Source: Gordius sp. MW1
Lineage: Eukaryota; Nematomorpha; Gordioida; Gordea; Gordiidae
DNA: 64,000 nucleotides
Direction: 5' to 3'
NCBI GenBank assembly: GCA_964036665.1
Contig: OZ038532.1
Span: 15,952,537-16,016,536 of the forward strand
Both the position numbers and the translations under genes were made by a program. Every line of letters starts with the position of its first letter. Positions within the stretch are counted from its first letter, which is position 1. Below are positions 12,201-27,364 of the stretch, piece after piece. The notes beneath the pieces are model-generated. The model searched no databases and was not told the DNA's origin. It saw only the letters and a program-made list of their open reading frames with translations.

Positions 12201-15200
12201 TATAAAGTAAGCTAATTTGAGAATCCTATTATCCTCGATTGACTTCCGAAAAGAGGTTTTAAGCTGCGAGAACTATCATTTTGACAAAAGACAACGTTTT
12301 ATTGTTGCGATTAGTTTGTTGTATCGCAACGTGAGTGCTTAATTTTTCAAAAATGCACTATGCGATCATGATTTTAAAGTAATAGTTTTTAGATTCTGAT
12401 AAATTTTTACTTGGGATCATAGAAACCACGTCTGAAAACGACAACTTTCATCGGATGAATACGGTTCAAAGAAAAATATGTGAAAAATTTTAAGGTAAAA
12501 ATATTTATTTTTTTCAATTCTATGTGAAAGAGCATGAAAAAATATATAAAAGTAAGCTAATTTGAGAATCCTATTATCCTCGATTGACTTCCGAAAAGAG
12601 GTTTTAAGCTGCGAGAACTATCATTTTGACAAAAGACAACGTTTTATTGTTGCGATTAGTTTGTTGTATCGCAACGTGAGTGCTTAATTTTTGAAAACTG
12701 CTCTATGCGATCATGATTTCAAAGTAATAGATTTTAGATTCTGATAAATTTTTTGGGATCATAGAAACCACGTCTGAAAACGACAACTTTCATCGGATGA
12801 ATACGGTTCAAAGAAAAATATGTGAAAAATTTTGAGGCAAAAATATTTATTTTTTTCGATTCTATGTGAAAGAGCATGAAAAAATATATAAAAGTAAGCC
12901 AATTTGAGAATACTATTATCCTCGATTGACTTCCGAAAAGAGGTTTTAAGCTGCGAGAACTATCATTTTGACAAAAGACAACGTTTTATTGTTTCGATTA
13001 GTTTGTTGTATCGCAACGTGAGTGCTTAATTTTTGAAAATGGCTCTATGCGATCATGATTTTAAAGTAATAGTTTTCAGATTCTGATAAATTTTTACTTG
13101 GAATCATAGAAACCACGTCTGAAAACGACATCTTTCATCGGATGAATACGGTTCAAAGAAAAATATGTGAAAAATTTTGAGGTAAAAATATTAATTTTTT
13201 TTCAATTCTATGTGAAAGAGCATGAAAAAATATATAAAAGTAAGCCAATTTGAGAATCCTTTTATCCTCGATTGACTTCCGAAAAGAGGTTTTAAGCTGC
13301 GAGAACGATCATTTTAACAAAAGACAACGTTTTATTGTTTCGATTAGTTTGTTGTATCGCAACGTTAGTGCTTAATTTTTGAAAATGGCTCTATGCGATC
13401 ATGATTTCAAAGTAATAGTTTTCAGATTCTGATAAATTTTTACTTGGGATCATAGAAACCACGTCTGAAAACGACATCTTTCATCGGATGAATACGGTTC
13501 AAAGAAAAATATGTGAAAAATTTTGAGGTAAAAATATTTACCTTTTTCGATTCTATGTGAAAGAGCATGAAAAAATATATAAAAGTAAGCCAATTTGAGA
13601 ATCCTATTATCCTCGATTGACTTCCGAAAAGAGGTTTTAAGCTGCGAGAACTATCATTTTGACAAAAGACAACGTTTTATTGTTGCGATTAGTTTGTTGT
13701 ATCGCAACGTGAGTGCTTAATTTTTCAAAAATGCACTATGCGATCATGATTTTAAAGTAATAGTTTTCTGATTCTGATAAATTTTTACTTTTTATCATCG
13801 AAACCACGTCTGAAAACGACAACTTTCATCGGATGCATACGGTTGAAAGAAAAATATGTGAAAAATTTTGAGGTAAAAATATTTATTTTTTTCGATTCTA
13901 TGTGAAAGAGCATGAAAAAATATATAAAAGTAAGCCAATTTGAGAATACTATTATCCTCGATTGACTTCCGAAAAGAGGTTTTAAGCTGCGAGAACTATC
14001 ATTTTGACAAAAGACAACGTTTTATTGTTTCGATTAGTTTGTTGTATCGCAACGTGAGTGCTTAATTTTTGAAAATGGCTCTATGCGATCATGATTTTAA
14101 AGTAATAGTTTTCAGATTCTGATAAATTTTTACTTGGAATCATAGAAACCACGTCTGAAAACGACATCTTTCATCGGATGAATACGGTTCAAAGAAAAAT
14201 ATGTGAAAAATTTTGAGGTAAAAATATTAATTTTTTTTCAATTCTATGTGAAAGAGCATGAAAAAATATATAAAAGTAAGCCAATTTGAGAATCCTATTA
14301 TCCTCGATTGACTTCCGAAAAGAGGTTTTAAGCAGCGAGAACTATCATTTTGACAAAAGACAACGTCTTATTGTTGCGATTAGTTTGTTGTATCGCAACG
14401 TGAGTGCTTAATTTTTCAAAAATGCACTATGCGATCATGATTTTAAAGTAATAGTTTTCTGATTCTGATAAATTTTTACTTGGGATCATAGAAACCACGT
14501 CTGAAAACGACAACTTTCATCGGATGCATACGGTTGAAAGAAAAATATGTGAAAAATTTTGAGGTAAAAATATTTATTTTTTTCAATTCTATGTGAAAGA
14601 GCATGAAAAAATATATAAAAGTAAGCCAATTTGAGAATCCTATTATCCTCGATTGACTTCCGAAAAGAGGTTTTAAACTGCGAGAACTATCATTTTGACA
14701 AAAGACAACGTTTTATTGTTGCGATTAGTTTGTTGTATCGCAACGTGATGCTTAATTTTTGAAAATGGCTCTATGCGATCATGATTTCAAAGTAATAGTT
14801 TTTAGATTCTGATAAATTTTTACTTGGGATCATAGAAACCACGTCTGAAAACCACAACTTTCATCGGATGAATACGGTTCAAAGAAAAATATGTGAAAAA
14901 TTTTAAGGTAAAAATATTTATTTTTTTCAATTCTATGTGAAAGAGCATGAAAAAATATATAAAAGTAAGCTAATTTGAGAATCCTATTATCCTCGATTGA
15001 CTTCCGAAAAGAGGTTTTAAGCTGCGAGAACTATCATTTTGACAAAAGACAACGTTTTATTGTTGCGATTAGTTTGTTGTATCGCAACGTGAGTGCTTAA
15101 TTTTTCAAAAATGCACTATGCGATCATGATTTTAAAGTAATAGTTTTCTGATTCTGATAAATTTTTACTTTTTATATCGAAACCACGTCTGAAAACGACA

Positions 15201-18200
15201 ACTTTCATCGGATGCATACGGTTGAAAGAAAAATATGTGAAAAATTTTGAGGTAAAAATATTTATTTTTTTCGATTCTATGTGAAAGAGCATGAAAAAAT
15301 ATATAAAAGTAAGCCAATTTGAGAATCCTATTATCCTCGATTGACTTCCGAAAAGAGGTTTTAAGCTGCGAGAACTATCATTTTGACAAAAGACAACGTT
15401 TTATTGTTGCGATTAGTTTGTTGTATCGCAACGTGAGTGCTTAATTTTTCAAAAATGCACTATGCGATCATGATTTTAAAGTAATAGTTTTCTGATTCTG
15501 ATAAATTTTTACTTGGGATTATAGAAACCACGTCTGAAAACGACAACTTTCATCGGATGAATACGGTTCTAAGAAAAATATGTGAAAAATTTTAAGGTAA
15601 AAATATTTATTTTTTTCAATTCTATGTAAAAGAGCATGAAAAAATATATAAAAGTAAGCCAATTTGAGAATCCTATTATCCTCGATTGACTTCCGAAAAG
15701 AAATTTTAAGCTGTGAGAACTATCATTTTGACAAAAGACAACGTTTTATTGTTGCGATTAGTTTGTTGTATCGCAACGTGATGCTTAATTTTTGAAAATG
15801 GCTATATGCGATCATGATTTCAAAGTAATAGTTTTCTGATTCTGATAAATTTTTACTTTTTATCATCGAAACCACGTCTGAAAACGACAACTTTCATCGG
15901 ATGCATACGGTTGAAAGAAAAATATGTGAAAATTTTGAGGTAAAAATATTTATTTTTTTCGATTCTATGTGAAAGAGCATGAAAAAATATATAAAGGTAA
16001 GCCAATTTGAGAATCCTGTTATCCTCGATTGACTTCCGAAAAGAGGTTTTAAGCTGCGAGAACTATCATTTTGAAAAAAGACAACGTTTTATTGTTGCGA
16101 TTAGTTTGTTGTATCGCAACGTGAGTGTTTAATTTTTCAAAAATGCACTATGCGATCATGATTTCAAAGTAACATTTCTCTGATTCTGATAAATTTTTAC
16201 TTGGGATCATAAAAACCACGTCAGAAAACGACAACTTTCATCGGATGAATACGGTTCAAAGAAAAATATGTGAAAAATTTTGAGGTAAAAATATTAATTT
16301 TTTTCGATTCTATGTGAAAGAGCATAAAAAAATATATAAAAGTAAGCCAATTTGAGAATCCTATTATCCTCAATTGACTTTCGAAAAGAGGTTTTAAGCT
16401 GCAAGAACGATCATTTTAACAAAAGACAACGTTTTATTGTTGCGATTAGTTTGTTGTATCGCAACGTGAGTGTTTAATTTTTCAAAAATGCACTATGCGA
16501 TCATGATTTCAAAGTAACATTTCTCTGATTCTGATAAATTTTTACTTGGGATCATAGAAACCACGTCTGAAAACGACAACTTTCATCGGATGAATACGGT
16601 TCAAAGAAAAATATGTGAAAAATTTTGAGGTAAAAATATTTATTTTTTTCAATTCTATGTGAAAGAGCATGAAAAAATATATAAAAGTAAGCCAATTTGA
16701 GAATCCTATTATCCTCGATTGACTTACGAAAAGAGGTTTTAAGCTGCGAGAACGATCATTTTAACAAAAGACAACGTTTTATTGTTTCGATTAGTTTGTT
16801 GTATCGCAACGTTAGTGCTTAATTTTTGAAAATGGCTCTATGCGATCATGATTTCAAAGTAATAGTTTTCAGATTCTGATAAATTTTTACTTGGGATCAT
16901 AGAAACCACGTCTGAAAACGACATCTTTCATCGGATGAATACGGTTCAAAGAATAATATGTGAAAAATTTTGAGGTAAAAATATTAATTTTTTTCGATTC
17001 TATGTGAAAGAGCATGAAAAAATATATAAAAGTAAGCCAATTTGAGAATCCTATTATCCTCGATTGACTTCCGAAAAGAGGTTTTAAGCTGCGAGAACTA
17101 TCATTTTGACAAAAGACAACGTTTTATTGTTGCGATTAGTTTGTTGTATCGCAACGTGAGTGCTTAATTTTTCAAAAATGCACTATGCGATCATGATTTT
17201 AAAGTAATAGTTTTCTGATTCTGATAAATTTTTACTTGGGATTATAGAAACCACGTCTGAAAACGACAACTTTCATCGGATGAATACGGTTCTAAGAAAA
17301 ATATATGAAAACTTTTAAGGTAAAAATATTTATTTTTTTCAATTCTATGTAAAAGAGCATGAAAAAATATATAAAAGTAAGCCAATTTGAGAGTCCTATT
17401 ATCCTCGATTGACTTCCGAAAAGAGGTTTTAAGCTGTGAGAACTATCATTTTGACAAAAGACAACGTTTTATTGTTGCCATTAGTTTGTTGTATCGCAAC
17501 GTGATGCTTAATTTTTGAAAATGGCTATATGCGATCATGATTTCAAAGTAATAGTTTTCTGATTCTGATAAATTTTTACTTTTTATCATCGAAACCACGT
17601 CTGAAAACGACAACTTTCATCGGATGCATACGGTTGAAAGAAAAATATGTGAAAAATTTTGAGGTAAAAATATTTATTTTTTTCGATTCTATGTGAAAGA
17701 GCATGAAAAAATATATAAAAGTAAGCCAATTTGAGAATCCTGTTATCCTCGATTGACTTCCGAAAAGAGATTTTAAGCTGCGAGAACTATCATTTTGAAA
17801 AAAGACAACGTTTTATTGTTGCGATTAGTTTGTTGTATCGCAACGTGAGTGTTTAATTTTTCAAAAATGCACTATGCGATCATGATTTCAAAGTAACATT
17901 TCTCTGATTCTGATAAATTTTTACTTGGGATCATAGAAACCACGTCTGAAAACGACAACTTTCATCGGATGAATACGGTTCAAAGAAAAATATGTGAAAA
18001 ATTTTGAAGTAAAAATATTAATATTTTTCGATTCTATGTGAAAGAGCATAAAAAAATATATAAAAGTAAGCCAATTTGAGAATCCTATTATCCTCGATTG
18101 ACTTTCGAAAAGAGGTTTTAAGCTGCAAGAACGATCATTTTAACAAAAGACAACGTTTTATTGTTGCGATTAGTTTGTTGTATCGCAACGTGAGTGTTTA

Positions 18201-20149
18201 ATTTTTCAAAAATGCACTATGCGATCATGATTTCAAAGTAACATTTCTCTGATTCTGATAAATTTTTACTTGGGATCATAGAAACCACGTCTGAAAACGA
18301 CAACTTTCATCGGATGAATACGGTTCAAAGAAAAATATGTGAAAAATTTTGAGGTAAAAATATTTATTTTTTTCAATTCTATGTGAAAGAGCATGAAAAA
18401 ATATATAAAAGTAAGCCAATTTGAGAATCCTTTTATCCTCGATTGACTTCCGAAAAGAGGTTTTAAGCTGCGAGAACGATCATTTTAACAAAAGACAACG
18501 TTTTATTGTTTCGATTAGTTTGTTGTATCGCAACGTTAGTGCTTAATTTTTGAAAATGGCTCTATGCGATCATGATTTCAAAGTAATAGTTTTCAGATTC
18601 TGATAAATTTTTACTTGGGATCATAGAAACCACGTCTGAAAACGACATCTTTCATCGGATGAATACGGTTCAAAGAAAAATATGCGAAAAATTTTGAGGT
18701 AAAAATATTAATCTTTTTCGATTCTATGTGAAAGAGCATGAAAAAATATATAAAAGTAAGCCAATTTGAGAATCCTATTATCCTCGATTGACTTCCGAAA
18801 AGAGGTTTTAAGCTGCGAGAACTATCATTTTGACACAACGTTTTATTGTTGCGATTAGTTTGTTGTATCGCAACGTGAGTGCTTAATTTTTCAAAAATGC
18901 ACTATGCGATCATGATTTTAAAGTAATAAGTTTCTGATTCTGATAAATTTTTACTTTTTATCATCGAAACCACGTCTGAAAACGACAACTTTCATCGGAT
19001 GCATACGTTTGAAAGAAAAATATGTGAAAATTTTGAGGTAAAAATATTTATTTTTTTCGATTCTATGTGAAAGAGCATGAAAAAATATATAAAAGTAAGC
19101 CAATTTGAGAATCCTATTATCCTCGATTGACTTCCGAAAAGAGGTTTTAAGCTGCGAGAACTATCATTTTGACAAAAGACAACGTTTTATTGTTGCGATT
19201 AGTTTGTTGTATCGCAACGTTAGTGCTTAATTTTTGAAAATGGCTCTATGCGATCATGATTTCAAAGTAATAGTTTTCAGATTCTGATAAATTTTTACTT
19301 GGGATCATAGAAACCACGTCTGAAAACGACATCTTTCATCGGATGAATACGGTTCAAAGAAAAACATGTGAAAAATTTTGAGGTAAAAATATTAATCTTT
19401 TTCGATTCTATGTGAAAGAGCATGGAAAAATATATAAAAGTAAGCCAATTTGAGAATCCTATTATCCTCGATTGACTTCCGAAAAGAGGTTTTAAGCTGC
19501 GAGAACTATCATTTTGACAAAAGACAACGTTTTATTGTTGCGATTAGTTTGTTGTATCGCAACGTGAGTGCTTAATTTTTCAAAAATGCACTATGCGATC
19601 ATGATTTTAAAGTAATAGTTTTCTGATTCTGATAAATTTTTACTTTTTATCATCGAAATCACGTCTGAAAACGACAACTTTCATCGGATGCATACGGTTG
19701 AAAGAAAAATATGTGAAAAATTTTGAGGTAAAAATATTTATTTTTTTCGATTCTATGTGAAAGAGCATGAAAAAATATATAAAAGTAAGCCAATTTGAGA
19801 ATCCTATTATCCTCGATTGACTTCCGAAAAGAGGTTTTAAGCTGCGAGAACTATCATTTTGACAAAAGACAACGTTTTATTGTTGCGATTAGTTTGTTGT
19901 ATCGCAACGTGAGTGCTTAATTTTTCAAAAATGCACTATGCGATCATGATTTTAAAGTAATAGTTTTCTGATTCTGATAAATTTTTACTTGGGATCATAG
20001 AAACCACGTCTGAAAACGACAACTTTCATCGGATGAATACGGTTCTAAGAAAAATATGTGAAAAATTTTAAGGTAAAAATATTTATTTTTTTCAATTCTA
20101 TGTGAAAGAGCATGTAAAAATATATAAAAGTAAGCCAATTTGAGAATCC

Positions 20150-22903
20150 TATTATCCTCGATTGACTTCCGAAAAGAGGTTTTAAGCTGTGAGAACTATC
20201 ATTTTGACAAAAGACAACGTTTTATTGTTGCGATTAGTTTGTTGTATCGCAACGTGATGCTTAATTTTTGAAAATGGCTATATGCGATCATGATTTCAAA
20301 GTAATAGTTTTCTGATTCTGATAAATTTTTACTTTTTATCATCGAAACCACGTCTGAAAACGACAACTTTCATCGGATGCATACGGTTGAAAGAAAAATA
20401 TGTGAAAAATTTTGAGGTAAAAATATTTATTTTTTTCGATTCTATGTGAAAGAGCATGAAAAAATATATAAAAGTAAGCCAATTTGAGAATCCTGTTATC
20501 CTCGATTGACTTCCGAAAAGAGGTTTTAAGCTGCGAGAACTATCATTTTGACAAAAGACAACGTTTTATTGTTGCGATTAGTTTGTTGTATCGCAACGTG
20601 AGTGTTTAATTTTTCAAAAATGCACTATGCGATCATGATTTCAAAGTAACATTTCTCTGATTCTGATAAATTTTTACTTGGGACCATAGAAACCACGTCT
20701 GAAAACGACAACTTTCATCGGATGAATACGGTTCAAAGAAAAATATGTGAAAAATTTTGAGGTAAAAATATTAATTTTTTTCGATTCTATGTGAAAGAGC
20801 ATAAAAAAATATATAAAAGTAAGCCAATTTGAGAATCCTATTATCCTCGATTGACTTCCGAAAAGAGGTTTTAAGCTGCAAGAACGATCATTTTAACAAA
20901 AGACAACGTTTTATTGTTGCGATTAGTTTGTTGTATCGTAACGTGAGTGTTTAATTTTTCAAAAATGCACTATGCGATCATGATTTCAAAGTAACATTTC
21001 TCTGATTCTGATAAATTTTTACTTGGGATCATAGAAACCACGTCTGAAAACGACAACTTTCATCGGATGAATACGGTTCAAAGAAAAATATGTGAAAAAT
21101 TTTGAGGTAAAAATATTTATTTTTTTCAATTCTATGTGAAAGAGCATGAAAAAATATATAAAAGTAAGCCAATTTGAGAATCCTATTATCCTCGATTGAC
21201 TTCCGAAAAGAGGTTTTAAGCTGCGAGAACGATCATTTTAACAAAAGACAACGTTTTATTGTTTCGATTAGTTTGTTGTATCGCAACGTGAGTGCTTAAT
21301 TTTTGAAAATAGCTCTATGCGATCATGATTTCAAAGTAATAGTTTTCAGATTCTGATAAATTTTTACTTGGGATCATAGAAACCACGTCTGAAAACGACA
21401 TCTTTCATCGGATGAATACGGTTCAAAGAAAAATATGTGAAAAATTTTGAGGTAAAAATATTTATTTTTTTCGATTCTATGTGAAAGAGCATGAAAAAAT
21501 ATATAAAAGTAAGCCAATTTGAAAATCCTATTATCCTCGATTAACTTCCGAAAAGAGGTTTTAAGCTGCGAGAACTATCATTTTGACAAAAGACAACGTT
21601 TTATTGTTGGGATTAGTTTGTTGTATCGCAACGTGATGCTTAATTTTTGAAAATGGCTCTATGCGATCATGATTTCAAAGTAATAGTTTTCAGATTCTGA
21701 TAAATTTTTACTTGGGATCATTGAAACCACGTCTGAAAACGACAACTTGGATCGGATGAATACGGTTCAAAGAAAAATATGTGAAAAATTTTGAGGCAAA
21801 AATATTTATTTTTTTCAATTCTATGTGAAAGAGCATGAAAAAATATATAAAAGTAAGCCAATTTGAGAATCCTGTTATCCTCGATTGACTTCAAAAGAGG
21901 TTTTAAGCTGCGAGAACTATCATTTTGACAAAAGACAACGTTTTATTGTTGCGATTAGTTTGTTGTATCGCAACGTGAGTGCTTAATTTTTCAAAAATGC
22001 ACTATGCGATCATGATTTTAAAGTAATAGTTTTCTGATTCTGATAAATTTTTACTTGGGATCATAGAAACCACGTCTGAAAACGACAACTTTCATCGGAT
22101 GAATACGGTTCTAAGAAAAATATGTGAAAAATTTTAAGGTAAAAATATTTATTTTTTTCAATTCTATGTGAAAGAGCATGAAAATATATATAAAAGTAAG
22201 CCAATTTGAGAATCCTATTATCCTCGATTGACTTCCGAAAAGAGGTTTTAAGCTGTGAGAACTATCATTTTGACAAAAGACAACGTTTTATTGTTGCGAT
22301 TAGTTTGTTGTATCGCAACGTGATGCTTAATTTTTGAAAATGGCTATATGCGATCATGATTTCAAAGTAATAGTTTTCTGATTCTGATAAATTTTTACTT
22401 TTTATCATCGAAACCACGTCTGAAAACGACAACTTTCATCGGATGCATACGGATGAAAGAAAAATATGTGAAAAATTTTGAGGTAAAAATATTTATTTTT
22501 TTCGATTCTATGTGAAAGAGCATGAAAAAATATATAAAAGTAAGCCAATTTGAAAATCCTGTTATCCTCGATTGACTTCCGAAAAGAGGTTTTAAGCTGC
22601 GAGAACTATCATTTTGACAAAAGACAACGTTTTTTTGTTGCGATTAGTTTGTTGTATCGCAACGTGATGCTTAATTTTTGAAAATGGCTCTATGCGATCA
22701 TGATTTTAAAGTAATAGTTTTCAGATTCTGATAAATTTTTACTTGGGATCATTGAAACCACGTCTGAAAACGACAACTTGGATCGGATGAATACGGTTCA
22801 AAGAAAAATATGTGAAAAATTTTGAGGTAAAAATATTTATTTTTTTCAATTCTATGTGAAAGAGCATGAAAAAATATATAAAAGTAAGCCAATTTGAGAA
22901 TCC
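20150..22903 (+). repeat. 2754-bp higher-order repeat, copy A (8 monomers)
   Basis: Eight-monomer unit directly followed by a near-identical copy. Diagnostic rare variants recur exactly 2754 bp later: AAAATAGCTCTATG at 21305 and 24059, CTTCAAAAGAGG at 21890 and 24644, ATACGGATGAAAG at 22448 and 25202, and a run of seven or more Ts in ACGTTTTTTTGTTG at 22628 and 25382. A difference is GGGACCATAG at 20691, which is GGGATCATAG in copy B. The ends are approximate to within about 100 bp. Confidence 0.85.
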
Positions 22904-25657
22904 TATTATCCTCGATTGACTTCCGAAAAGAGGTTTTAAGCTGTGAGAACTATCATTTTGACAAAAGACAACGTTTTATTGTTGCGATTAGTTTGTTGTA
23001 TCGCAACGTGATGCTTAATTTTTGAAAATGGCTATATGCGATCATGATTTCAAAGTAATAGTTTTCTGATTCTGATAAATTTTTACTTTTTATCATCGAA
23101 ACCACGTCTGAAAACGACAACTTTCATCGGATGCATACGGTTGAAAGAAAAATATGTGAAAAATTTTGAGGTAAAAATATTTATTTTTTTCGATTCTATG
23201 TGAAAGAGCATGAAAAAATATATAAAAGTAAGCCAATTTGAGAATCCTGTTATCCTCGATTGACTTCCGAAAAGAGGTTTTAAGCTGCGAGAACTATCAT
23301 TTTGACAAAAGACAACGTTTTATTGTTGCGATTAGTTTGTTGTATCGCAACGTGAGTGTTTAATTTTTCAAAAATGCACTATGCGATCATGATTTCAAAG
23401 TAACATTTCTCTGATTCTGATAAATTTTTACTTGGGATCATAGAAACCACGTCTGAAAACGACAACTTTCATCGGATGAATACGGTTCAAAGAAAAATAT
23501 GTGAAAAATTTTGAGGTAAAAATATTAATTTTTTTCGATTCTATGTGAAAGAGCATAAAAAAATATATAAAAGTAAGCCAATTTGAGAATCCTATTATCC
23601 TCGATTGACTTCCGAAAAGAGGTTTTAAGCTGCAAGAACGATCATTTTAACAAAAGACAACGTTTTATTGTTGCGATTAGTTTGTTGTATCGTAACGTGA
23701 GTGTTTAATTTTTCAAAAATGCACTATGCGATCATGATTTCAAAGTAACATTTCTCTGATTCTGATAAATTTTTACTTGGGATCATAGAAACCACGTCTG
23801 AAAACGACAACTTTCATCGGATGAATACGGTTCAAAGAAAAATATGTGAAAAATTTTGAGGTAAAAATATTTATTTTTTTCAATTCTATGTGAAAGAGCA
23901 TGAAAAAATATATAAAAGTAAGCCAATTTGAGAATCCTATTATCCTCGATTGACTTCCGAAAAGAGGTTTTAAGCTGCGAGAACGATCATTTTAACAAAA
24001 GACAACGTTTTATTGTTTCGATTAGTTTGTTGTATCGCAACGTGAGTGCTTAATTTTTGAAAATAGCTCTATGCGATCATGATTTCAAAGTAATAGTTTT
24101 CAGATTCTGATAAATTTTTACTTGGGATCATAGAAACCACGTCTGAAAACGACATCTTTCATCGGATGAATACGGTTCAAAGAAAAATATGTGAAAAATT
24201 TTGAGGTAAAAATATTTATTTTTTTCGATTCTATGTGAAAGAGCATGAAAAAATATATAAAAGTAAGCCAATTTGAAAATCCTATTATCCTCGATTAACT
24301 TCCGAAAAGAGGTTTTAAGCTGCGAGAACTATCATTTTGACAAAAGACAACGTTTTATTGTTGAGATTAGTTTGTTGTATCGCAACGTGATGCTTAATTT
24401 TTGAAAATGGCTCTATGCGATCATGATTTCAAAGTAATAGTTTTCAGATTCTGATAAATTTTTACTTGGGATCATTGAAACCACGTCTGAAAACGACAAC
24501 TTGGATCGGATGAATACGGTTCAAAGAAAAATATGTGAAAAATTTTGAGGCAAAAATATTTATTTTTTTCAATTCTATGTGAAAGAGCATGAAAAAATAT
24601 ATAAAAGTAAGCCAATTTGAGAATCCTGTTATCCTCGATTGACTTCAAAAGAGGTTTTAAGCTGCGAGAACTATCATTTTGACAAAAGACAACGTTTTAT
24701 TGTTGCGATTAGTTTGTTGTATCGCAACGTGAGTGCTTAATTTTTCAAAAATGCACTATGCGATCATGATTTTAAAGTAATAGTTTTCTGATTCTGATAA
24801 ATTTTTACTTGGGATCATAGAAACCACGTCTGAAAACGACAACTTTCATCGGATGAATACGGTTCTAAGAAAAATATGTGAAAAATTTTAAGGTAAAAAT
24901 ATTTATTTTTTTCAATTCTATGTGAAAGAGCATGAAAATATATATAAAAGTAAGCCAATTTGAGAATCCTATTATCCTCGATTGACTTCCGAAAAGAGGT
25001 TTTAAGCTGTGAGAACTATCATTTTGACAAAAGACAACGTTTTATTGTTGCGATTAGTTTGTTGTATCGCAACGTGATGCTTAATTTTTGAAAATGGCTA
25101 TATGCGATCATGATTTCAAAGTAATAGTTTTCTGATTCTGATAAATTTTTACTTTTTATCATCGAAACCACGTCTGAAAACGACAACTTTCATCGGATGC
25201 ATACGGATGAAAGAAAAATGTGTGAAAAATTTTGAGGTAAAAATATTTATTTTTTTCGATTCTATGTGAAAGAGCATGAAAAAATATATAAAAGTAAGCC
25301 AATTTGAAAATCCTGTTATCCTCGATTGACTTCCGAAAAGAGGTTTTAAGCTGCGAGAACTATCATTTTGACAAAAGACAACGTTTTTTTGTTGCGATTA
25401 GTTTGTTGTATCGCAACGTGATGCTTAATTTTTGAAAATGGCTCTATGCGATCATGATTTTAAAGTAATAGTTTTCAGATTCTGATAAATTTTTACTTGG
25501 GATCATTGAAACCACGTCTGAAAACGACAACTTGGATCGGATGAATACGGTTCAAAGAAAAATATGTGAAAAATTTTGAGGTAAAAATATTTATTTTTTT
25601 CAATTCTATGTGAAAGAGCATGAAAAAATATATAAAAGTAAGCCAATTTGAGAATCC
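22904..25657 (+). repeat. 2754-bp higher-order repeat, copy B (8 monomers)
   Basis: Second copy of the eight-monomer unit that begins near 20150. It shares all the rare markers at a fixed spacing and differs by only a few substitutions (for example AAAATGTGTG at 25217 where copy A has AAAATATGTG). The correspondence stops near 25660: copy B continues with CCTGTTATCC and the shortened CTTCAAAAGAGG, whereas copy A at the equivalent place continues with CCTATTATCC and CTTCCGAAAAG. Confidence 0.85.
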
Positions 25658-27364
25658 TGTTATCCTCGATTGACTTCAAAAGAGGTTTTAAGCTGCGAGA
25701 ACTATCATTTTGACAAAAGACAACGTTTTATTGTTGCGATTAGTTTGTTGTATCGCAACGTGAGTGTTTAATTTTTCAAACATGCACTATGCGATCATGA
25801 TTTTAAAGTAACATTTCTCTGATTCTGATAAATTTTTACTTGGGATCATCGAAACCACGTCTTAAAACGACAACTTTCATCGGATGAATACGGTTCAAAG
25901 AAAAATATGTGAAAAATTTTGAGATAAAAATATTTATTTTTTTCAATTCTATGTGAAAGAGCATGAAAAAATATATAAAAGTAAGCCAATTTGAGAATCC
26001 TATTATCCTCGATTGACTTCCGAAAAGAGGTTTTAAGCTGCGAGAACTATCATTTTGACAAAAGACAACGTTTTATTGTTGCGATTAGTTTGTTGTATCG
26101 CAACGTGAGTGCTAAATTTTTGAAAACTGCTCTATGTGATTATGATTTCAAAGTAATAGTTTTTAGATTCTGATAAATTTTTACTTGGGATCATAGAAAC
26201 CACGTCTGAAAACGACAACTTTCATCGGATGGATACGGTTCAAAGAAAAATATGTGAAAAATTTTGAGGTAAAAATACTAATTTTTTTTCGATTCTATGT
26301 GAAAGAGCATGAAAAAATATATAAAAGTAAGCCAATTTGAGAATCCTATTATCCTTGATTGACTTCCGAAAAGAGGTTTTAAGCTGCGAGAACTATCATT
26401 TTGACCAAAGACAACGTTTTATTGTTGCGATTAGTTTGTTGTATCGCAACGTTAGTGCTTAATTTTTCAAAAATGCACTATGCGATCATGATTTTAAAGT
26501 AATAGTATTCTGATTCTGATAAATTTTTACTTTTTATCATCGAAACCACGTCTGAAAACGACAACTTTCATCGGATGCATACGGTTGAAAGAAAAATATG
26601 TAAAAAATTTTGAGGTGAAAATATTTATTTTTTTCGATTCTATGTGAAAGAGCATGAAAAAATATATAAAAGTAAGCCAATTTGAGAATCCTATTATCCT
26701 CGATTGACTTCCGAAAAGATGTTTTAAGCTGCGAGAACTATCATTTTGACAAAAGACAACGTTTTATTGTTGCGATTAGTTTGTTGTATCGCAACTGATG
26801 CTTAATTTTTGAAAATGGCTCTATGCGATCATGATTTCAAAGTAATAGTTTCAGATTCTGATAAATTTTTACTTGGGATCATAGAAACCACGTCTGAAAA
26901 CGACAACTTTTATCGGATGAATACGGTTCAAAGAAAAATACGTGAAAAATTTTGAGGTAAAAATATTTATTTTTTTCAATTCTATGTGAAAGAGCATGAA
27001 AAAATATATAAAAGTGAGCCAATTTGAGCTATTATCCTCGATTGACTTCCGAAAAGGGGTTTTAAGCTGCGATAACTATCATTTTGACCAAAGACAACGT
27101 TTTATTGTTGCGATAAGTTTGTTGTATCGCAACGTGAGTGTTTAATTTTTCAAAAATGCACTATGCGATCATGATTTCAAAGTAACATTTCTCTGATTTT
27201 GATAAATTTTTACTTGGGATCATAGAAACCACGTCTGAAAACGGCAACTTTCATCGGATGAATACGGTTCAAAGAAAAATATGTGAAAATTTTTGAGGTA
27301 AAAATATTTATTTTTTTCAATTCTATGTGAAAGAGCATGAAAAAATATATAAAAGTAAGCCAAT

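Larger units (their letters stand above)
12395..27345 (+). repeat. Large duplicated block, copy 2 (expanded)
   Basis: Counterpart of the block at about 1.0-12.2 kb, identified by the same rare variants in the same order. It is longer than copy 1, mainly because it contains an additional internal 2754-bp tandem duplication at 20.15-25.66 kb. It also carries private changes such as AAACCACAAC at about 14850, a 6-bp deletion at 18831-18840 (TTGACACAACG) and GGGACCATAG at about 20691. It contains the same linked monomer types as copy 1, including units with the one-base-shorter GTGATGCTTAATT. There is no insertion or unique sequence in it. Confidence 0.78.
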
